22,030 nt of DNA from Anaerobacillus sp. (lineage in GTDB: Bacteria; Bacillota; Bacilli; Bacillales_H; Anaerobacillaceae), in contig SKOL01000020.1 in NCBI GenBank assembly GCA_007120055.1, forward strand, positions 1-22,030, written 5' to 3'. The notes beneath the pieces are model-generated. The model was not told the DNA's origin. It worked only from the letters and a program-made list of their open reading frames with translations, and did no database searches. Position 1 is the stretch's first letter. Each line of letters starts with the position of its first letter. This document shows positions 20,961-22,030 of this stretch, piece by piece. The position numbers and the translations under genes were made by a program.

Positions 20961-21815
20961 TTATTCTGTATATTGGAAAAACAGTGGTTGATCAAATTGC
21001 TCAATGCCAAAAACCTCAATAATTTCTTGAGCTTCTTCACTTACCATAAATTCTACAAAAAGTAATCCCACTTCAGCATTAACTAATTCATGCTTTTCAT
21101 CGTTTACTTGCATCACATGATAGATGTTTAGTAATACATCGTCACCTTCTACTAAAATAACCATATGTTCGAAGTTTTCCGCATGCGATAAATATGTCGC
21201 TCGGTCTGTTAATATATAGCCATCTCTCTCTGCACCTAATTGAAGTGTACTACCCATTCCTTGACCAGTTTCTACATACCAATCTTCACTCGTTGGATCT
21301 AAACCTGCAGCTTCCCATAGGTTTAACTCCATTTTGTGTGTTCCTGAATCATCGCCTCTAGAAACGAAAGTTGCTCCAGTTTCAGCAATATTTTGAAATG
21401 CAGTGGTTACATTCGTACCGCTAATGCCTGCAGGGTCTGCTTCAGGTCCGATAATAATGAAATCATTATACATCACTCGTTTTCTATTAATAACATCCTC
21501 TGAATCTACTAATTCCATTTCAGCATCAGGTGCATGTGTTAGTAGCGCGTCCGCTTCACCTTGCTCTCCCATTGCTAACGCTCGTCCTGTACCTACTGCG
21601 ATTGTTTTCACATTGATATTATGATTTGCTTCGAAGATCGGAATTAATTCATCTAATAAGCCACTATCATATGTACTCGTTGTTGTAGCTAAAATCATTT
21701 CTTGTGGTGATTGATTCGCGTCTTCATTGGTAGGTGTGTCGTTATTCGTACAAGCTACCATCATTAGCATAACAAGAATTACTACCCCTGCTATCACTTT
21801 ACGATTGATTTTCAT
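20961..21815 (-). CDS. tupA: Tungstate-binding lipoprotein TupA
   Basis: A 284-residue extracytoplasmic binding protein anchored as a lipoprotein: signal peptide ending LMMVAC, lipidated C22. The mature protein carries the TupA hallmark ATTTSTYDSGLLDELIPIFE directly after a short linker, then VGTGRALAMGEQGEADALLTHAP and SRGDDSGTHKMELNLWEAAG, the known oxyanion-binding segments. TupA proteins bind tungstate far more tightly than molybdate. GAGGGGAG lies before the ATG. The gene starts 12 bases after the stop of the upstream COG1910-like gene, so they are probably co-transcribed. Confidence 0.94.
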   Translation of the reverse strand: MKINRKVIAGVVILVMLMMVACTNNDTPTNEDANQSPQEMILATTTSTYDSGLLDELIPIFEANHNINVKTIAVGTGRALAMGEQGEADALLTHAPDAEMELVDSEDVINRKRVMYNDFIIIGPEADPAGISGTNVTTAFQNIAETGATFVSRGDDSGTHKMELNLWEAAGLDPTSEDWYVETGQGMGSTLQLGAERDGYILTDRATYLSHAENFEHMVILVEGDDVLLNIYHVMQVNDEKHELVNAEVGLLFVEFMVSEEAQEIIEVFGIEQFDQPLFFQYTE

Positions 21816-21827
21816 TTAAAGCTCCCC

Positions 21828-22030
21828 TCAATTCGTTTGATATTTGATTTCCCCTACTTCTTTTAACTTATAGCCTGGAATTTTTGCAATACTTTCTTTA
21901 AACTCATTTGAACAAATCAGTTCATATAAGTGATTAAGTACTTTCTCATTTTCATCTGTCCAGCGAAAGACGAGGTCAAATTGCTCTTCTGTAACCGGAA
22001 TAAAGTCCAATCCCAATTGTTCAGCGGCGG
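21828..22030 (-). CDS. 3' end of a gene with a COG1910-type molybdate-binding-like domain (partial)
   Basis: The frame is open to the right edge, giving the last 66 residues only: AAEQLGLDFIPVTEEQFDLV, then a helical stretch (LNHLYELICSNEFKESIAKI) and GYKLKEVGEI at the end. This resembles the C-terminus of the periplasmic-binding-like domain of COG1910, which occurs fused to a helix-turn-helix in putative Mo/W regulators or to MoeA. Which one applies cannot be told here. Its position directly before tupA supports a role in sensing or using molybdate or tungstate. The apparent TTG start at 22016 is only an internal codon. Confidence 0.7.
   Translation of the reverse strand, partial: AAEQLGLDFIPVTEEQFDLVFRWTDENEKVLNHLYELICSNEFKESIAKIPGYKLKEVGEIKYQTN

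Noticed and set aside
1..22030. tRNA, rRNA, phage module or toxin-antitoxin pair
   Set aside because: No cloverleaf, rRNA segment, phage structural gene or paired small-gene arrangement could be supported; the BC1872-like gene stands alone.

Overview
This is an AT-rich stretch of a Gram-positive, Bacillaceae-type chromosome. The evidence is strong AGGAGG-like ribosome binding sites, two lipobox lipoproteins, a Tad pilus locus without a secretin, an M-box magnesium riboswitch and a c-di-GMP-I riboswitch. The mixture of molybdate uptake, tungstate uptake and a BCCT osmolyte carrier would fit an alkaliphilic or halotolerant genus such as Anaerobacillus or Alkalihalobacillus. That placement is inference. 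I see no rRNA, tRNA or CRISPR.

Layout. 1-1379 (minus): the N-terminal part of a membrane histidine kinase (running off the left edge) behind its OmpR-type response regulator, whose leader holds a run of hairpins resembling an IS605-type right end. 1671-3281 (minus): a four-domain HPt-REC-GGDEF-REC diguanylate cyclase. 3628-6151 (plus): modABC molybdate ABC transporter. 6335-13777 (minus): a complete monoderm Tad/Flp pilus operon (DUF192 gene, flp pilin, tadV peptidase, tadE, tadG, cpaB, tadZ, tadA ATPase, tadB, tadC), read from a leader at 13800-14050 with a c-di-GMP-I riboswitch and an intrinsic terminator. 14515-16236 (plus): a BCCT-family osmolyte transporter with an unusual acidic octapeptide-repeat tail. 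16299-18200 (minus): mgtE behind an M-box and, between the two, a 40-codon leader ORF with a near-perfect ribosome binding site. 18392-18715 (minus): a small phage-type BC1872-like gene under a promoter laced with three evenly spaced palindromes. 18824-19333: no gene, but a 157-bp inverted-repeat element and a short tandem repeat. 19511-22030 (minus): tupABC tungstate transporter behind the 3' end of a gene encoding a COG1910-like substrate-binding domain.

How it fits together. The cyclase and the riboswitch suggest a local c-di-GMP circuit acting on surface pili. The riboswitch 3' strand is perfectly complementary to the loop of the downstream terminator, which gives a concrete switching model. 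Mod and Tup supply the two oxyanions for molybdo- and tungsto-enzymes.

The most novel items are a small palindromic mobile element present three times (6246-6336, 18269-18359, 19334-19454), each with an exact 3-bp target duplication, one copy having inserted inside the tadC stop codon and replaced TAA with TGA without changing the protein; the mgtE leader ORF; the palindrome array; and the degenerate first receiver of the cyclase.
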